Assembly: GCA_949825065.1 (NCBI GenBank)
Contig: OX463848.1
Coordinates: 25,018,986 to 25,082,985 of the forward strand
Source of the DNA: Odontocerum albicorne
Taxonomy: Eukaryota; Arthropoda; Insecta; Trichoptera; Odontoceridae
Reading direction: 5' to 3'
Length of the DNA: 64,000 bases
Below the pieces are notes generated by a model, which did not search any database, was not told the DNA's origin, and was given only the letters and a program-made list of their open reading frames with translations. Both the position numbers and the translations under genes were made by a program. Below are positions 1 to 11,847 of this stretch, one piece after another (the stretch's first letter is position 1; every line of letters starts with the position of its first letter).

Positions 1-128
1 ATAGTCATTACTCTTAAGGAGACTCATTAAATAAAGGAGATAAACTTAACATTACGTAAAATAAACAAAGGAATGCTACGATCAAATAAATGCTTCATGA
101 CACTCACCCAATCAATTGCATATAGCAC

Positions 129-186
129 TAGTAATGTTTATTTACGTAAGAGAGACTTAGTAATGTTTATTTACGTAAGAGAGACT
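129..186. repeat. 29-bp direct repeat, 2 copies
   Basis: TAGTAATGTTTATTTACGTA, then AGAGAGACT, occurs twice in tandem. Confidence 0.85.
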
Positions 187-1924
187 CATCGCAGGACTCG
201 ATCCGCGCGACAGGTCGTTAATGCTGGAAATATTGAGAAACCAAAAAAATTCGGCGCTCTGTTTATTCAACAATATCTCATAAACTAATATATTATTTGA
301 CAAGGTTTTCAGAGATGTCGCTAGAATAAAGATTATTTTAAATTTTAGTTCAATTTTTATTCCGGTTTTGTGTCATTTTTTTTTAAGTATTTGTGATTTG
401 AAACTTGGATTGTCGTCAGATCACAGGCGTTTGTGCTCCCCGCGGGGAACACGTTAAACATTAACTCAATAAATATTATTCTTCTACCAAGTCCAAGTTT
501 CATCTCACTAATTCACAAAAATCGAAAAGTAATATATAATATAATATTTAATGTAAGAATCGAAAAGTTTCTTTTACATTTTTAATTGTCAATCAATATC
601 CTAGTCGATTATTCAGCCATATAATACATAAATAATTCATTATATTTGACTTTCTTATCGATTTTTTAAATCTTCATGAACTAACAATTTTAATACAATT
701 TTTGGCATCATTCACAGGAAAAATGGTTGACAACAAATAGCTCAACAGAATACTTACATCAATATACATATAAACATAATGCTTTATCAAAACTTTCTCA
801 CTAAAGTTATGACCACTGGCCGATATCACTCACCGAGCATTTTCAATCCATCCATTCAACCAGAACACTTAAAATGATCACCCAGTAAAAATGTACAGTG
901 ATGAAAATTCAGTCGAATTAAGGAGTTTTACTAGACCTATATTCTATCACCTCAGAAGGAGAAAATAACGATGGTATTATGGCTTCCCTCATCAAGACCC
1001 TTTCAAATAACTCACGGGGCACAGTGGGCCAATATCTCCACATACATTTGGTTATGGATATCTATAACAACTCTTCATCTAAATAGGTTCTCTTATGATC
1101 TCCTCAAACGAGTGTGTAGGAGATTTAGATACCTCTATATGATACGTGTTAGTTTGTCCCACTCGCATTCCTCCAAATACTGTATCCATATGTACCAAGC
1201 TTTGAGTTCGTCCTCTCCAAGAATCGATACTCTCCATGAGAATAAGCAGAATTATCCAATTCGAATACTATTTTTTAATGAATTTACATCTTCAGAGATG
1301 GTACTTAACGAATGAAAATGTAACTAGAGATACTGTGACGATGTAGTGAAAATGAAACAAAACACATAGGAGAAGCGAAATTCGAATTTTCAAAAACAAA
1401 ACGCAGTCCAAAGTTAACAGATTTACAAAAAAATATATAACCGGTTTGCTGTTTTTGTTGAATTGGCCTTTGGAATTACAATTAACGCTTTTTAATAGAG
1501 TGAGGTGGATTGATGTTCTCATCGGTGCTTTGAAGATCCTGTTTTTTGTGTTAGCTGGTTAAATTTTATTTTAAAGAGACGCCGCTTGTGTCTTCTCATA
1601 TGATAGTGTTATTGTTTAAACAAATATAAGTTATTTGGTGCATGGGTAAGAATTTTTGACATTATATCTCCATAATGGGAGAAAAATTCTAACTTCACAA
1701 TAAGGATTATATATTTTCACGTCATAAATGATGTATAAAATAATTATTATAATTAACAAGCCGTAAAGACCGGACCGACTTTGGATAAAGTTGATGTATA
1801 TTTATCTACACCAGTATTTACCATGGATAACTATCCCAGAGCTTAATATTGGTTTGTTCATTTTAATATAAAAAATAATCATTCATAGCATGGTCATATA
1901 ATCATTATGATCGAGTTTGTTCTT
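187..1924. other. Unassigned AT-rich DNA
   Basis: Nothing recognised except a less AT-rich stretch at 960-1320. That is open on the plus strand for 114 codons and partly on the minus strand; neither translation resembles a known family. Confidence 0.4.
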
Positions 1925-2075
1925 TTCTCCCAGTATGGAGATAGTTTACTTCTTTCTGTAGAACAGCGATGAGCCGTCTCGGCGAGAGAACAACCTTCAC
2001 ACGACTTCAAAAATTCTTCCGCATCTCACAAATATTTTTTTTCTGCTTTAACAATTACACAACCCAGTCACTATG
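1925..2075. repeat. Dispersed repeat, copy 1
   Basis: It shares AGTTTACTTCTTTCTGTA, CGTCTCGGCGAG, ACAACCTTCACACGAC and TTCTGCTT with copies at 50.88 and 51.23 kb. Confidence 0.6.
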
Positions 2076-3490
2076 CAAGCATAACAATTAACAACTTAGT
2101 AATTGTTTTAGAATGTCAATCAATAGGCTTTCCAGCTAGTCAATAAATAAAATCATCGTTATAACAGGAAGATTTCCAACTACTGACTCGTCGAGTTAGT
2201 ATTAATTAATAATATCTGCTACAAAGGTACAATTAAATGTCATATCAAATCTGCAGATCACCTGAACTGATCACGGGGCGAGGCGCGTTGCCTTGAGACC
2301 GTAAAATCAAAACTGTCATTTTGCATAATGTCAACATGTAGCAACGGGTGACAGCAGACAGATTGCTGATTACGCACTTCAGTGGTCGACAACGATTTTT
2401 TATTTTATGTTTCAAGATCTTTTTTTAAGAATTGGAGTCCGGATAATGGAGTTACCACTAAAATATACGAAGTTTCTTAAGTAACTTTATATGGGCACAC
2501 TGTAAATTTGTTTTAACGGTCTTTTATGATTCGTTTTTTACAAACGTCAACTATCTCAGGGTGTTTTTTCGATACTTTCATACATCAGTTCTTAATTCAT
2601 TTTCCTTCTTATTCAAATTATTTCGTGATCTGTCAAACAAACTCACCCCAGGTATTCTTGTTAATATTATACATATATTTCTACAGCATTAATTGGGTTC
2701 CTTTGCCTTTTTTTTCCATGGTCCACCTTTTACTAAGAATAATTCATCAAAATTGACAATTACATGTACTTGTAAACCATCATAATTCGTGGACGTTACG
2801 ATAATTTACAAATACATAATTTATTTTTTGAGATATGCATAAATTTACTAAACGAAAAACATAAAAGTAACCCTTTTGCATTTTGGAATTCAATCAATCT
2901 GTAATCATTAAATGCCTTTTGGAAATTAAATATCCTGACAAAAAGCTCATAAATATGATGTGAACGTGTATTACTCATTAGTAATTTTGGCCAACTTTTA
3001 AATAATGGATACAAATAACAGAGTATTGTTAATTTTTTTATGATTTACAAAGAAAATTTTCCTATTAACTTTTTATTGGATAAGAATAAAAAAATATTTG
3101 TTTGAAAAAAAATCATGTTACTAAAATATACATTAAATTGCTCTCTATTGTAGTTATTTAACAAAACTTTTTTTCTATTCAGTATAATTCAATAAAGCAC
3201 TTATTAGGGTTCACGCTATTTTGTAAAATAAACATGAAGTCGATTGTTTAATAAAAAAGGATAAAAACTATAAAACTTATGAAACATAGAAACATTTCTC
3301 AATTCGCTCTTAATCTACTTTGATATTCCGTTATTTTTTTTTCAAGATGAAATTGGAGTCACTTCACTTTAGTAAATATATTGACACGCGACCTTTATAA
3401 TTATCTGTAATTTACTGATCCATTTTTATAAAGAAATTCGGTATAAACCTAGTGAGGTTTTCTTTTAGCCTTGATTTGAATCTTATTTAA

Positions 3491-3541
3491 TCTTCAAATT
3501 GACACTTCGATTATTGAGAATATCAGTGTCAAATTGAAGTT
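3491..3541. repeat. 14-bp inverted repeat
   Basis: CTTCAAATTGACAC and GTGTCAAATTGAAG flank a loop of about 20 bases. Confidence 0.6.
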
Positions 3542-3662
3542 TTGTAAACAAACATCTTGATCGAACAAAAATGTTTGATGCACTGTTTTTCACAAGTCAT
3601 TTTTCGTAAGTGTTTTCATGTCCTGTCGAAAGTTTTTTTTACAAAGTTACACTTTTTTTCAG

Positions 3663-3822
3663 TCAATGTTGCCAACTACTGAAAATAACAAATGATATTT
3701 TGCGAAGCATAGAGAAAAGGATTTATCTTACCAAACAAAATGAATTACTCCATTTAGATTGTCACCGTGTCTCAGAGACAGAGCTGATCTTTCACCTGGA
3801 AACTTTTGAAGCAATTTTGTGA
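3663..3822 (+). CDS. Candidate terminal exon, unidentified
   Basis: A strong acceptor (T-run then CAG, 3652-3662) is followed by one base and 52 open codons ending in TGA at 3820-3822. The peptide (CCQLLKITNDILRSIEKRI then a Leu/Glu-rich end) looks like an amphipathic helical C-terminus, but no family is recognised. An upstream in-frame ATG at 3619 precedes the acceptor. Chance is a real alternative. Confidence 0.25.
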
Positions 3823-4195
3823 ATTGTGGAAGTTTTAACAGTTAGGAAAACGAGTGTTCTTACTATGTTTGATGCGTGTATATATATATCTTAAGTACAG
3901 CGGTGAAAAAGATTATTAATATTTTAAATAACTTCTTTACGGAAAGTGATTGTGTCTAGATATATTCGTAATAAGGTGAATAAGAGACCACTTACAAATA
4001 TATTTTTAAAATGTAAGGGGGAATAACAGCTCGACCATTTTAAAATTGTCGAGCAAATGTTTTAAATTAAGTCTTAATAACATACGAGTATTACGAATAA
4101 TCAAGTCTTTTTTAGTAATATGTTACTTCTCTTTTTATACAGCCTTTTTTATCAGTATCACACACATATATAACTTAACATATGATTTTGATCCT

Positions 4196-4250
4196 TAATA
4201 CCTGACGAAGAAGACAGAGGTCTTTGAAACCGGCAGTGAATACAAAGAAT
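4196..4250 (+). ncRNA. Hammerhead-ribozyme-like motif
   Basis: CTGACGA (4202-4208), then a hairpin with AAGAC/GTCTT arms, then GAAACCGGCAGTGAA (4226-4240), matches the motif seen at 13.2, 49.6, 53.6 and 60.8 kb. The outer helix I is eroded here. An A/T-rich tail follows, as at a retroelement 3' end. Confidence 0.3.
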
Positions 4251-4514
4251 AAAAATGTTTAACATTTTTTTTAAACTTAAAAATATAATATCTACTTTAA
4301 TTTAACATATTTCATTTTCAAATCGACAATGTTTTATTGTCAGAATATACGTTTGTTGGGATTTTCAAAGATTTTTTTACTAATTATTATTATTTAAAAA
4401 CTCATTTAAAATATATATTAAGTCCTTAGTAGGTAAATATAATCAGTGCAATAAATAACATCAGAGTTGGGTTTGCAAATAAATAAAAATGTCAACCTTC
4501 TAAATCACCATAAT

Positions 4515-5130
4515 CGTCGTTGCCATCACGCCATGGACATGCCCCTATTGGAGTAGGCAGAGAAAACAGATTTCTACTTTATTCTATCCTGGCACACATA
4601 TGTTGTGTCTGCTAGGTCCATATCATACATAACATACTCTCCTATTATCTAGTTTCCTACCCGTAAAGATTATTTTTGTTAATCTTTCATCATTCATTAT
4701 TTCTACGTGGTCGAACCCTTTCAATGCTCTTTTCTTCATCTTATGCACAGGATCTTTTTCTCGTTTCTTATTCTGTCAAATATATTTTTCTTCACATTCT
4801 ACACAACGCTTTTATTTCTACCGTATTTATCTTACTTTCATCAATTTTTGCCACGATCAAGTTCCGCTTATAAAGTATAATATTGGAAACAAGATTCCAT
4901 TATAAATAGCCAGTATTGCTTCTCTTGAAGTTATTCGGTCGGTAAAAACAAATTGTATATTACACAATTGATTCACTTTATTATCTGCAGCTCCTCTTCT
5001 TTCAATATCGCTTTATACACGATTATCCAATGCTTTCTACGGTTCATACGGTCCAAAACGTTTCTAAGATACAACAAGCTTCTTTCTTGCCTTCTAAATG
5101 ACTCCTTCATGCATTTTTGTTTTTTTATAT
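4515..5130 (-). pseudogene. Non-LTR retrotransposon reverse-transcriptase C-terminal relic
   Basis: The minus strand in several frames reads DIERRGAADNKVNQL, then REAILAIYNGILFPIL (end of the RT domain). A later stretch has FDRIRNEKK, TYVCQDRIK, then SVFSAYSNRGMSMA. This is the standard C-terminal order of an insect LINE seen repeatedly in the window (DIERRVAxGNKV ... CxDRxKWRSVVSAYPxGExA). Many stops. Confidence 0.6.
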
Positions 5131-5183
5131 GTAAAAAAACAAAACTAATGAGATCTTATAAAGTGAACATCAATTGACATTGG

Positions 5184-5320
5184 CGTAAACTCCTTCAGAT
5201 ATACTCGTAAGAGTTCACACCCATTATTCGTAAACTCCTTCAGATATACTCGTAAGAGTTCACACCCATTATTCGTAAACTCCTTCAGATATACTCGTAA
5301 GAGTTCACACCCATTATTCG
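5184..5320. repeat. Minisatellite, 45-bp unit, 3 copies
   Basis: The unit starts GTAAACTCCTTCAGATATAC and contains ACTCGTAAGAGTTCACACCC. The three copies are essentially identical. Confidence 0.95.
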
Positions 5321-5358
5321 TGAAGATGAAGAAAATCTTACCAAAGTTATTCAAAGAT

Positions 5359-5763
5359 AATGCTCGTAGCATAATCCATTGTATGTATGAACTGGCGCCC
5401 TTCCAAGCAGAGATTCAGTATGTTTCTTCATTTTATACAAATACTCGTAGCATAATCCATTGTATGTATGAACTGGCACCCTTCCAAGCAGAGGTTCAGT
5501 ATGTTTTTTCATTTTATACAAATACTCGTAGCATAATCCATTGTATGTATGAACTGGCGCCCTTCCAAGCAGAGATTCAGTATGTTTCTTCATTTTATAC
5601 AAATACTCGTAGCATAATCCATTGTATGTATGAACTGGCACCCTTCCAAGCAGAGGTTCAGTATGTTTTTTCATTTTATACAAATACTCGTAGCATAATC
5701 CATTGTATGTATGAACTGGCGCCCTTCCAAGCAGAGATTCAGTATGTTTCTTCATTTTATACA
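5359..5763. repeat. Minisatellite, 81-bp unit, 5 copies in A-B-A-B-A order
   Basis: Units start at 5359, 5440, 5521, 5602 and 5683. Units 1, 3 and 5 carry GCGCCC, GAGATTC and GTTTCTTC; units 2 and 4 carry GCACCC, GAGGTTC and GTTTTTTC. This is a 162-bp higher-order period. Because 81 is a multiple of three, both strands stay open (159 and 137 codons); these frames are not taken as genes. Confidence 0.95.
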
Positions 5764-5769
5764 AATAAT

Positions 5770-7377
5770 GTCCCCCATTACTTATCGTCTAGAAAGTAGT
5801 ATCGTATTTCAAGGTAAGATGTAAGACCAATATTTCCGTTGTTATCTTCGTTATAAAGGTTCTGGATGTATGTTGTTATGAAAACTAAAAGGTTAGGATA
5901 TTTTTCGGTTATTGTTGACCGGCTATATTTAACCAGCTTTTTTGGCGTAATTTTGAACATTGAACCAAATATGTTATTTTTTAGTGCTTTTCATTATATC
6001 AAAGGAAAAAGTGCGACAAATAGATATTTTTATTGTAATATATAGTGATAATGCATTAAACGATAATTTGTATCAAATTTGGTTTGAAAAATCCTTAATG
6101 GTGATACAACACTCAAAGATTGTGAAATACTCGTATGTGAAACCGACTACCATTTATTATGACTAAATAAAGGCTTCGATCGAGAATACGAGTATCCAAG
6201 GTTTTACGACACGAGAGAAATAAAAAAAACACCATCAAGGAGCATATGGTGTAATTTTTCGTTAGATTTTTGACATAAAAATACGAAATTACTTTTTTAA
6301 CAACCCAATATTATCAAAAAATATTGAAATACAGCCGAAAACTGTTAAGAAATAAGATAGTATTTATGAATGTATCCATTTTCTTTAGAAACCAGAAATA
6401 ACGCGATTGAATAAAAAATATGAACAAAAACACTACGTGTAGATATCATAAGCTCCACTTCACGTGGAAATAAATAAATTATTGTCTTTCTTCCCATGAA
6501 AAAAAATATACAACAAAACGTTGTTTTTCTGGGGAAGTGTTGAACACACCTATAATATTATAATGGAAATTCACTTCAACAACGCCATTAACTCAATATA
6601 AAATATATTGATTTAGCATATAAAGTTTAAAATTAATAATGTACAGATTTTCAGTCTGTGTTAAACACAATATCCTTCAATTTAAAATGAGCTCAGAGCT
6701 CCAATAAAACGCTAAAAATATAAATCACCATTAAAAAGAGCATATCAAATATTCTGTTTACAGGTATAAAGCCTACAAATCTTCGATAAATGCTAAAAAC
6801 TTACATACAATATAAACTTTTGATAAATATGCTTAAAACGCGAGTTTAAGTCCCAGCTGATTCGATTTAATATGAAGATGTTATTCGATTTGATTAAATC
6901 TTTATAGTTTACTTTAGCCCGATATTTTCTTCTTAGGCGTTATTAGAGGATGGTTTGACAATTTAATGTTAAACAATTCTAAACAATAATTTAAATTAAA
7001 TGACAGATCTGTTTCGTTTTACAAAATATTTTTTTTTAAACAGGTCTGTCTCTTTAATTTAAGTCATAGTGTACATTTTTTCTACATTTAAGTGTCATAT
7101 TATTCTTCAATAAAATATAACTCTACAATATGATTATCAAATCAATAAATACATTTTAGTCATTGGTTGGATCACCAGTTCATATAAAATGAGACAGGTT
7201 TAATGAGATGTAGGAATTAGTAGTCAGACGTCAGTGCTCACGTTTTTTTATTCCTGATTCTTGGATCCTTTATGTTAAAAATGGAAAATTATATTTAAAC
7301 ACTTACGGTAAACGTAACATCATTCTTATTTAAGTTGTAAAGTTTAAAAGTTTTATTTTACAAATTGTCTTTATTTT
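5770..7377. other. Unassigned AT-rich DNA
   Basis: No repeat, transposon or convincing coding block seen. Confidence 0.4.
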
Positions 7378-7631
7378 ATTGATGTGCCGTATTTTTCGAA
7401 TTATAAGATGTACCTTTAAACTTTAAAAAAAACTACTTAAAATTGGGGTGCGTCGTATGGTTCGAAGGAATGTAATACGTGGTAATAGATCTCGCCACAA
7501 AACAATTTAAACTGCAAAAATAAATATTAAACACGCGTTTCTTTTTGCATCTATGTATGTATTTAATTTCAATAATTTCAGAAGTGTGTACCTACTAGAA
7601 TTCATAATTTAATTTCAATAATTTCAGAAGT

Positions 7632-7794
7632 ATGGCAGAAAAAAAAATCAGGAATAGCTGTAAAAGAAGAGACGCGTTTGGTGGTATCGAAGATTTTTAA
7701 AGAAAGTGACAACAATTCTATGAAAAGTGACAGCAACGAGACGAGTGACAGTGCCGAGACGAGTGAAGACGAACTGAATGCTTGTGGTGCAAGT
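7632..7794 (+). pseudogene. Exon-like acidic block inside the 7.4-8.1 kb TIR element
   Basis: A TTTCAG acceptor precedes ATGGCAG at 7632; an A-run then shifts the frame. Beyond it the frame SGIAVKEETRLVVSKIFKES is followed by a Ser/Asp/Glu-rich stretch (DSNETSDSAETSEDELNA) to a possible donor TATG|GTAAC at about 7794. The acceptor context TTTCAATAATTTCAGAAGT is duplicated about 50 bp upstream (7566 and 7614). It is probably a transposase exon relic. Confidence 0.4.
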
Positions 7795-7859
7795 TATGGT
7801 AACAAAAATTTAAACTTAAGGGTTTATTAATTTTTAAAAATATATATTTATAAACGAAC

Positions 7860-8017
7860 ATATATGACCGAAGTCATAGGTACCCTTAAACCCTCGATAC
7901 CTATGAGGAAAAAGTGCGTGTTTCGTTCGAGGGGAGTAGCATAGCGCGGCGTTCGAACCGACGACCTTCCGCGCGGAAGTCCAGTGCGTTACCGCGCGAC
8001 CATGCACCTGGATATTT
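7860..8017 (-). mobile_element. tRNA-derived SINE (family 1)
   Basis: On the minus strand, A-box-like TGGTCGCGCGGTAACGC and B-box GGTTCGAACGCC are followed by a body ending GGTACCTATGACTTCGG and an A/T-rich tail. A second copy is at 28.4 kb. Confidence 0.7.
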
Positions 8018-8092
8018 GAAATATTCTATTCTAAAAATTGTCTCATAAATTAAGGATGCGTCTTATCGATTCAAAAATACAGTATGTATGAA

Positions 8093-9403
8093 TTAAAATG
8101 TTCAAAATATCATAAAATGAATACTAAAACCTTAAACAGTTACTTATTAATTACGACTATAGGAAATGATTTAATATTCAAGTAAATACAATGTTTAAGG
8201 ATTAAAGAAGATAATATAAAATTTTGGCGTTGTCTCTGACTAATGACGCATTTGCTAAAAAAAACAGAAATTAATATCGAATAATTTTGAAATTCTTAAC
8301 CTGAATTTAAACGAAGCATTCAATATTTTCTATAATAACAAAACATTTATATATTTACACAGAGACTATTTATAACCTTTTCATGAGAAATTCAAAGAAT
8401 CTAAGTAAATATATAGACGTAATTTTACGGAGAAAAAAATAAACATGAAATTAAAAAAAAACAATTTTTTTATGTTTTAATACAAAATTAAAATAAACTT
8501 ACCAAGAAATGTCACAGCCTGTCTTCCGAATAAAATTCACATGTTTGTCAACACGTTTTTTCAGACTAACTGAATATTGAGTTTTATCACTACACACAAT
8601 TCAAACACATCGAAAATAAATTAATATCTTAACTTATTTGTACGTATAAACATTTGAAAAATCCATTGAAATATATATACTCGTATATATATATTCTTTA
8701 AAACAAATGATTTTATCAAATTGTCCGTTGTTTTCGATGAATCTTACCGCCACACTGTCATACGTAACGTCAACGTACAAAACAGTATTACAGAGTTGTA
8801 TCGCACAAAATTGTAAATATCGTAAAGACACTTGACTAAATTGGATAATTTGTTTTCATCATTTTGAAATTTCACAAGGGTTTTTTGTAATACATTTCTA
8901 CCCTGATGTCACATTTTCCAAACATTTCGTCTTTTTCATTTAGGTCATATTATTGGGGTTTGTATGGATTGAAATGACGTTCAGCAACACAATAGATGTA
9001 CGAATGTACGCAAAAAGATCTAATCCACACTCAATCTGTTTTACATTATTTGGATAAAACTAAAATTTCCTGTGATAGAAGTCTACGTTTTTTTTAATAC
9101 AGTGAATTTAACCATTTAATAATCATTTCACCTGTTGAATACTCGTATTCCCACATTCTAGCCATAACATATCTTCATTAAATACTTTTTAAAAGCAAGA
9201 GACGTGTTTTGTGGATTACAATTTTTTTGCGTGTTTACGTCAAAATGAAATTATATGGCTAACAGGTAATGTTTTCAATAGGCGTTAGAGTTTTGAGGAT
9301 GTTACTTAGTTAATGAATTTTCTTCGAGGATCGGCGTCGTATTTTGTTTATAAAAATATGGGAAAAATTTAATATCATGTTCTATACTTCAGAAAGTCTA
9401 ACC
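8093..9403. other. Unassigned AT-rich DNA
   Basis: Only the exon candidate at 8503-8589 stands out. Confidence 0.4.
8503..8589 (-). CDS. Candidate small exon, unidentified
   Basis: On the minus strand an 87-bp open block runs from an AG acceptor (rc of 8590-8591) to a consensus donor GTAAGT (rc of 8497-8502). It encodes about 28 codons including KKRVDKHVNFIRKTGCDIS. It starts with one base completing a codon and ends with two bases. The phases do not join directly to the exon candidate at 13697-13842. Such short open blocks arise by chance in this DNA, so support rests mainly on the good donor. Confidence 0.25.
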
Positions 9404-9725
9404 GTGTGACGTTTAAAACGTCATGTCACAAAGGGATGGGGTAAAATCTATTTTTTTTACAAATCGAATAGTTTTTTTATAAATCGAACAATTGTTTTTC
9501 TCTAAACTGACGTTTTTATTCCAAATTTTCATTATACTGACTTTCTAATGTATTTGTATGATTTGTTTGTATCTTTAAATAGGCCAAATATCTTTAAATA
9601 GTATTAATCCACTATGGATTAACACTAATTACGATTTATGTATAAAAAAAAACGAAAATCCAATTATCGAATACCCCATCCCTAGCCAATGCAGACTAAC
9701 GTAGTGACTATTGACAAACGTCACC
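9404..9725. mobile_element. MITE with GTGACGTTT ... GGGATGGGGTA termini
   Basis: The left end GTGTGACGTTT, then AGGGATGGGGTA at 9432-9443, is mirrored at 9672-9725 (ACCCCATCCCT ... AAACGTCACC). The interior is AT-rich and non-coding. Confidence 0.55.
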
Positions 9726-9868
9726 AAATATAATTTGATTTTAACAAACTGTCACATTTTTGCTAATTTGTGACAAGATGTATTAATTTGTCATTATTGT
9801 TAGTTTTATGTAATGTATTTACCTAAATAACTTGCTATTTATTAGAATCGAGGCTTATACTAGGTAAG

Positions 9869-10805
9869 TCCAGAAAGTAAGTGTACTGAATTTTTGTAGG
9901 TTACAATTTTTTTTATTTAAACAAAAAAATTACGTTGTTACCGTAGTACATATGTAAGCTATTTTAGACATAGTCGCCATTCCTCTCAATGCAGGTGGTG
10001 AAGCGGGGTATTAACTTTTTGATGCCTTCCTCGAAGTAGTTTCCCGCCAACCCCTCCGTGCACTTCTCCACCTCCTCCTTTACCTCCTCGTCGGTTGAAA
10101 ACCTTTTTTCACCCATGTGCAGCTTCAGGGAGGTAAACAGATAGTAATCTGAAGGTGCTAGGTCAGGGGAATGCGTGGGATGGTTCAGGACATCCCATTT
10201 AAACGAGGCGGGCAGTTCCTTCGTGGCGTTGGCCGTGTGTGGTCTGGCATTGTCGTGCAGCAGGCAGACTCCCTTTGTCAGCATGCCTCTCCTCTTGTTC
10301 TGAATCGCCCTCCGCAATTTTTTTAGGGTCTCACAGCATCTTGCAGAGTTGATGGTTTCCCCTTGAGGCATATATTCAATTAAAATTATGCCTTGACAGT
10401 CCCAAAACAATTTCGTCAATTTCGTCAGTCACCATTGAAGGTCTTCCGCTCCTCTGATCATCATGCACAGACGTACGACCGTTTTTAAACTCGCGACACC
10501 ACTTGTACACACTCGTACGATTCATAGCTTTATCACCATATGCAGTTTTCACCTCATTATAAACCTCAACCGGAGGTTTTCCCTTCCAAACGAGATAACG
10601 GATGACGCCGCGTATTTCGCACTTGGCGGGAGATTGGATTTACATTTTTCACGAAACGTGTTGTCGCGTCGATACTTCTCAACGTACTGACCTCGAACCG
10701 GTCTCGTTGCGGAGGAGAAGGGTCAGGCTACACTTCCGTGTAGCCTGACATGTCGAAAATAAAATCCAACCGGTCGTGAGAGCCCCAGTACACTTACTTT
10801 CTGGA
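9869..10805 (-). mobile_element. Internally deleted mariner element with intact terminal repeats
   Basis: Perfect 20-bp inverted termini TCCAGAAAGTAAGTGTACTG lie at 9869-9888 and, reversed, at 10786-10805. Between them lies a broken transposase on the minus strand. Length is about 0.94 kb, against about 1.3 kb for a full mariner. It could still be mobilised in trans because both ends are intact. Confidence 0.85.
9964..10645 (-). pseudogene. Mariner transposase relic (central deletion)
   Basis: Mariner transposases cut and paste DNA with a D,D34D catalytic triad. The N-terminal part (ATG at 10645, then a stop as codon 2) reads through GVIRYLVWKGKPPVEVYNEV and KNGRTSVHDDQRSGRPS, the paired-type DNA-binding region and linker. 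At about 10415 it jumps to LFWDCQGIILIEYMPQGETI, so the segment with the first catalytic Asp (TGDE) is missing and the frame shifts. The C-terminal part (9964-10419) keeps LLHDNARPH (second Asp), SPDLAPSDYY (third Asp) and the normal end FTTCIERNGDYV. Inactive. Confidence 0.85.
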
Positions 10806-10974
10806 TACGCCTCGTTTTAAAGTTGATAAAATAATTAAAATTACTGAACATCGTTACAAGGTTGTATTGGGGTCAATTTGTGAGCTGTCATACGACTCAT
10901 CCTAGATTTTCCGAACTTTAATGACTAGTGTCATAAGATTACGAGTATGTCTTGCATAATATTTTTTTTCTTTC

Positions 10975-11135
10975 AGAACGTGGTTTGCTGATGCGATTCG
11001 GTCTGGAACCCATATTTAATTAAAGGGTTTTAGCTTGGTTTTTTCTTTTAGTCTCTTTTAAAACCTTTATGATTGGTTGGCATACTCGTATAAAAGTAAA
11101 TACCCCAGGTAGTACTGTATACAAAGATAGTATTA
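10975..11135 (+). mobile_element. SINE remnant (family 2)
   Basis: GGTCTGGAACCCATATTTAA, then ATGATTGGTTGGCATAC, then GGTAGTACTGTATACAAAG match the body of the family-2 SINEs at 24.1 and 60.0 kb. Confidence 0.5.
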
Positions 11136-11504
11136 TAGAGCACAATCCAATGTATTAATGGCCCGAACAACATTCGTGTGTTTTCATATATTTGAGGAAT
11201 ATCGTCGTCTTTTCGTATTGGTTTTATCGATTGATTAATTCACAACTTAATTGATCAAGTTATAAAATATTTTTAAAATAAAGCTGTTTAAATATTTTTA
11301 TTTTGCAATATTTAAATATATAAAAAAAAACTCAAAAATATTGTGGGATGGATCCTTATTCATTATATTTGCGTCAAATTCATTCATTCGTATGGGCACC
11401 CTTTAACATATCCAAATTAGTGATTCGGACAATTTGAAGAGCATGGCTTAGAGACAAATTTGTCTTCGGTCCCATTAATGGAGCTTTCAGATTAAAACCA
11501 TTTT

Positions 11505-11735
11505 AGTAGGTAAGTAACTCGCGGTTCTCCATCGCGTGATGGAAATATTACTGCACGTGGACAGGTAACAACACTCACACACATCTAACAGGCGAGTATT
11601 GTTTTCTAGACGAACTATTCAACCAGACTGGTGGTTTTGTTTTGTTTAGGTATCATCGGGAATCGAACCTGAAAACCCCAAGTGAAAGAAAGAGGTGTCT
11701 TAGCAATAAGGTTGGGGAGGTCATTGATTTTATAT
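11505..11735 (-). mobile_element. tRNA-derived SINE (family 2)
   Basis: On the minus strand, GACCTCCCCAACCTTATTGC then TAAGACACC (A-box region), and CAGGTTCGATTCCCGATG (B box). A long tail segment is shared with 13.33-13.48 kb. Confidence 0.65.
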
Positions 11736-11813
11736 TTTAATGTGTATTTGTAATAATGAAACTCAAATTTAGCATGTTTTGAGACATTTGAGGAATAATA
11801 ACATCGTCACTTT

Positions 11814-11847
11814 TTAAAGTTTAGTATTTATCAATACTAAACTTTAA
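11814..11847. repeat. Perfect 15-bp hairpin
   Basis: TTAAAGTTTAGTATT, loop TATC, then AATACTAAACTTTAA. Not followed by a T-run on either strand in a way that suggests a terminator; isolated. Confidence 0.8.

Larger units (their letters stand above)
2076..4195. other. Unassigned DNA
   Basis: Mostly A/T runs. The exceptions are the inverted repeat at 3491 and the exon candidate at 3663; a GC-richer patch at 2260-2400 is unexplained. Confidence 0.4.
7378..8092. mobile_element. TIR element with pogo/Tigger-like ends, a broken exon and a SINE insertion
   Basis: The left end (GTATTTTTCGAATTATAAGA then TGTACC) is the inverse of the right end (8048-8092, reading reversed GTATTTTTGAATCGATAAGA then CGCATCC). 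Such ends, with TTTTTCG and ATAAGACGCACC, are common in animal DNA transposons of the pogo/Tigger type; family assignment is inference. Inside are an exon-like block (7632-7794) and a SINE (7860-8017). Confidence 0.5.

Noticed and set aside
971..1315. 114-codon plus-strand frame starting at ATG
   Set aside because: The translation has no recognisable domain, the minus strand is also partly open, and no splice or promoter context supports it; kept only as an unassigned patch.
5184..5763. CRISPR-like array
   Set aside because: Units are contiguous with no unique spacers, and the DNA is eukaryotic.
5320..5799. Long open frames on both strands across the 81-bp minisatellite
   Set aside because: The unit length is a multiple of three, so frames stay open by arithmetic; the peptide is a pure repeat with no domain.
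10463..10690. 75-codon plus-strand frame
   Set aside because: Antisense of the mariner N-terminal coding region.
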